A stretch of DNA of 64,000 nt. Source: VAZQ01 sp963841105. Lineage in GTDB: Bacteria; Pseudomonadota; Alphaproteobacteria; Rhizobiales; Xanthobacteraceae. Where the stretch lies: contig CAWJCB010000011.1 of NCBI GenBank assembly GCA_963841105.1, positions 293,939-357,938 on the forward strand, given 5' to 3'. The notes under the pieces are model-generated. The model made no database searches, was not told the DNA's origin, and saw only the letters and a program-made list of their open reading frames with translations. The position numbers and the translations under genes are program-made. Within the stretch, counting starts at the first letter, position 1; each line of letters begins with the position of its first letter. Positions 63,603 to 64,000 of the stretch are shown piece after piece.

Positions 63603-64000
63603 GGACGGCGAAGAAGCCTCCGGATTTTTCCTTCCTTTCGCAACGCCAGCTCTTTCAGTGTCTTGAGCGTCCCAGCGGGGTCGATCGCTTCGAGCGGCTC
63701 GTCCTCGGCGGGAGGCGTTTCCTGTTTCTCTTTGTTGCGACGCCCGCCATGCGCCGCACTAACTTCCGTACTTTCGCCGCGAAGAAGCTTGGCCGTAACC
63801 GAATGGATTGCTTCGAGAATTTGTTGCTGATCGGAGTTCATGACCGCGCGGCGCGAAAGGTCCTTCAGGCCAGGTTCGCTCAAACCTTCCGCGGTAGAAC
63901 GGGCAAGCGCAGCCTCATTATCGATCCATCGTGCATCCGTGGACCAGACCTCGCCACCCAAGCGGAGGGTCGCGGTCGCAAAGGCGGTGCCCTGTCCGAT
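63578..64000 (-). CDS. Unrecognised protein, 5' partial at window end
   Basis: The frame is open to the window edge (IGQGTAFATATLRLGGEVWSTDARW), so the start lies beyond 64000. Visible: WIDNEAALARSTAEGLSE, SDQQQILEAIHSVTAKLLRG, an acidic linker (KEKQETPPAEDEPLEAIDP), and LKELALRKEGKIRRLLRRPWG. It overlaps the next gene by 25 bases; either the two are coupled genes or one gene cut by a frameshift near 63590, since RRLLRRPWG could continue as RVSAGVMAML. No function assigned. Confidence 0.45.
   Translation of the reverse strand: MGQGTAFATATLRLGGEVWSTDARWIDNEAALARSTAEGLSEPGLKDLSRRAVMNSDQQQILEAIHSVTAKLLRGESTEVSAAHGGRRNKEKQETPPAEDEPLEAIDPAGTLKTLKELALRKEGKIRRLLRRPWGESPQV

Noticed and set aside
62005..64000. 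Prophage remnant
   Set aside because: No capsid, tail, terminase, integrase or lysis motif can be recognised.

Overview
The window looks like a chromosomal segment of a GC-rich alphaproteobacterium of the Rhizobiales (Hyphomicrobiales), near Bradyrhizobium or Xanthobacteraceae. Support comes from the rpsP-rimM-trmD-rplS-leuC block beside ffh, the leuB/asd/leuD/leuC genes close together, sdhCDAB, many Bug/SsuA-type binding proteins, and dispersed intergenic palindromes of kinds common in that order. This is a judgement from protein and repeat character; no search was run.

Layout. 1-3.8 kb: the 3' part of a molybdenum hydroxylase large subunit, a Gfo/Idh/MocA oxidoreductase and a small secreted protein. 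3.9-9.2 kb: an AT-rich mobile block bounded by terminal inverted repeats of an IS256-family element and by 7-bp direct repeats. A 471-bp internal piece of the transposase gene is present twice and flanks a cargo with an ABC-type ATPase and an overlapping partner gene, an architecture typical of phage defence; all of it is frameshifted. 9.3-15.3 kb: tusA, a dihydroxyphthalate-decarboxylase-like protein, a SnoaL-like protein, a binding protein and three tandem RidA-family genes, then SYLF, cupin and secreted proteins. 15.3-18.8 kb: succinate dehydrogenase sdhCDAB. 18.9-28.3 kb: a LysR regulator, a Bug receptor, Tam, TerC, DinB, two exported superoxide dismutases, mesaconyl-CoA hydratase, and a cytochrome b561 with a sulfite-oxidase-fold enzyme. 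28.4-42.5 kb: core genes leuB, asd, leuD, leuC, rplS, trmD, rimM, rpsP and ffh, interleaved with sorAB-type sulfite dehydrogenase, an FMN hydroxyacid oxidase and a CoA-ester lyase. 42.8-52.2 kb: a KdpDE-like two-component pair, a DUF3108 protein, a sulfonate/nitrate-type ABC importer with two binding proteins and two permeases, and purM. At 52.8 kb lies tRNA-Ser(CGA).

Downstream of that tRNA the window becomes accessory. It holds a vapBC locus split by an IS481-family insertion with a damaged second vapC, a damaged BrnT/HTH pair, a patatin-like lipase, a DUF2778 protein, an intact vapBC pair, a VOC enzyme and an alpha/beta hydrolase, an IS110-family relic, and an unrecognised multi-frame gene running off the end.

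How genes fit together: sulfonate-type import, TusA, two sulfite-oxidase-family enzymes and SorB suggest a sulfur theme. Mesaconyl-CoA hydratase plus a malyl/citramalyl-CoA lyase-like protein suggest C2/C4-CoA metabolism. Single-base frameshifts also hit core genes (sdhA, rimM), so some apparent pseudogenes may be sequencing errors.
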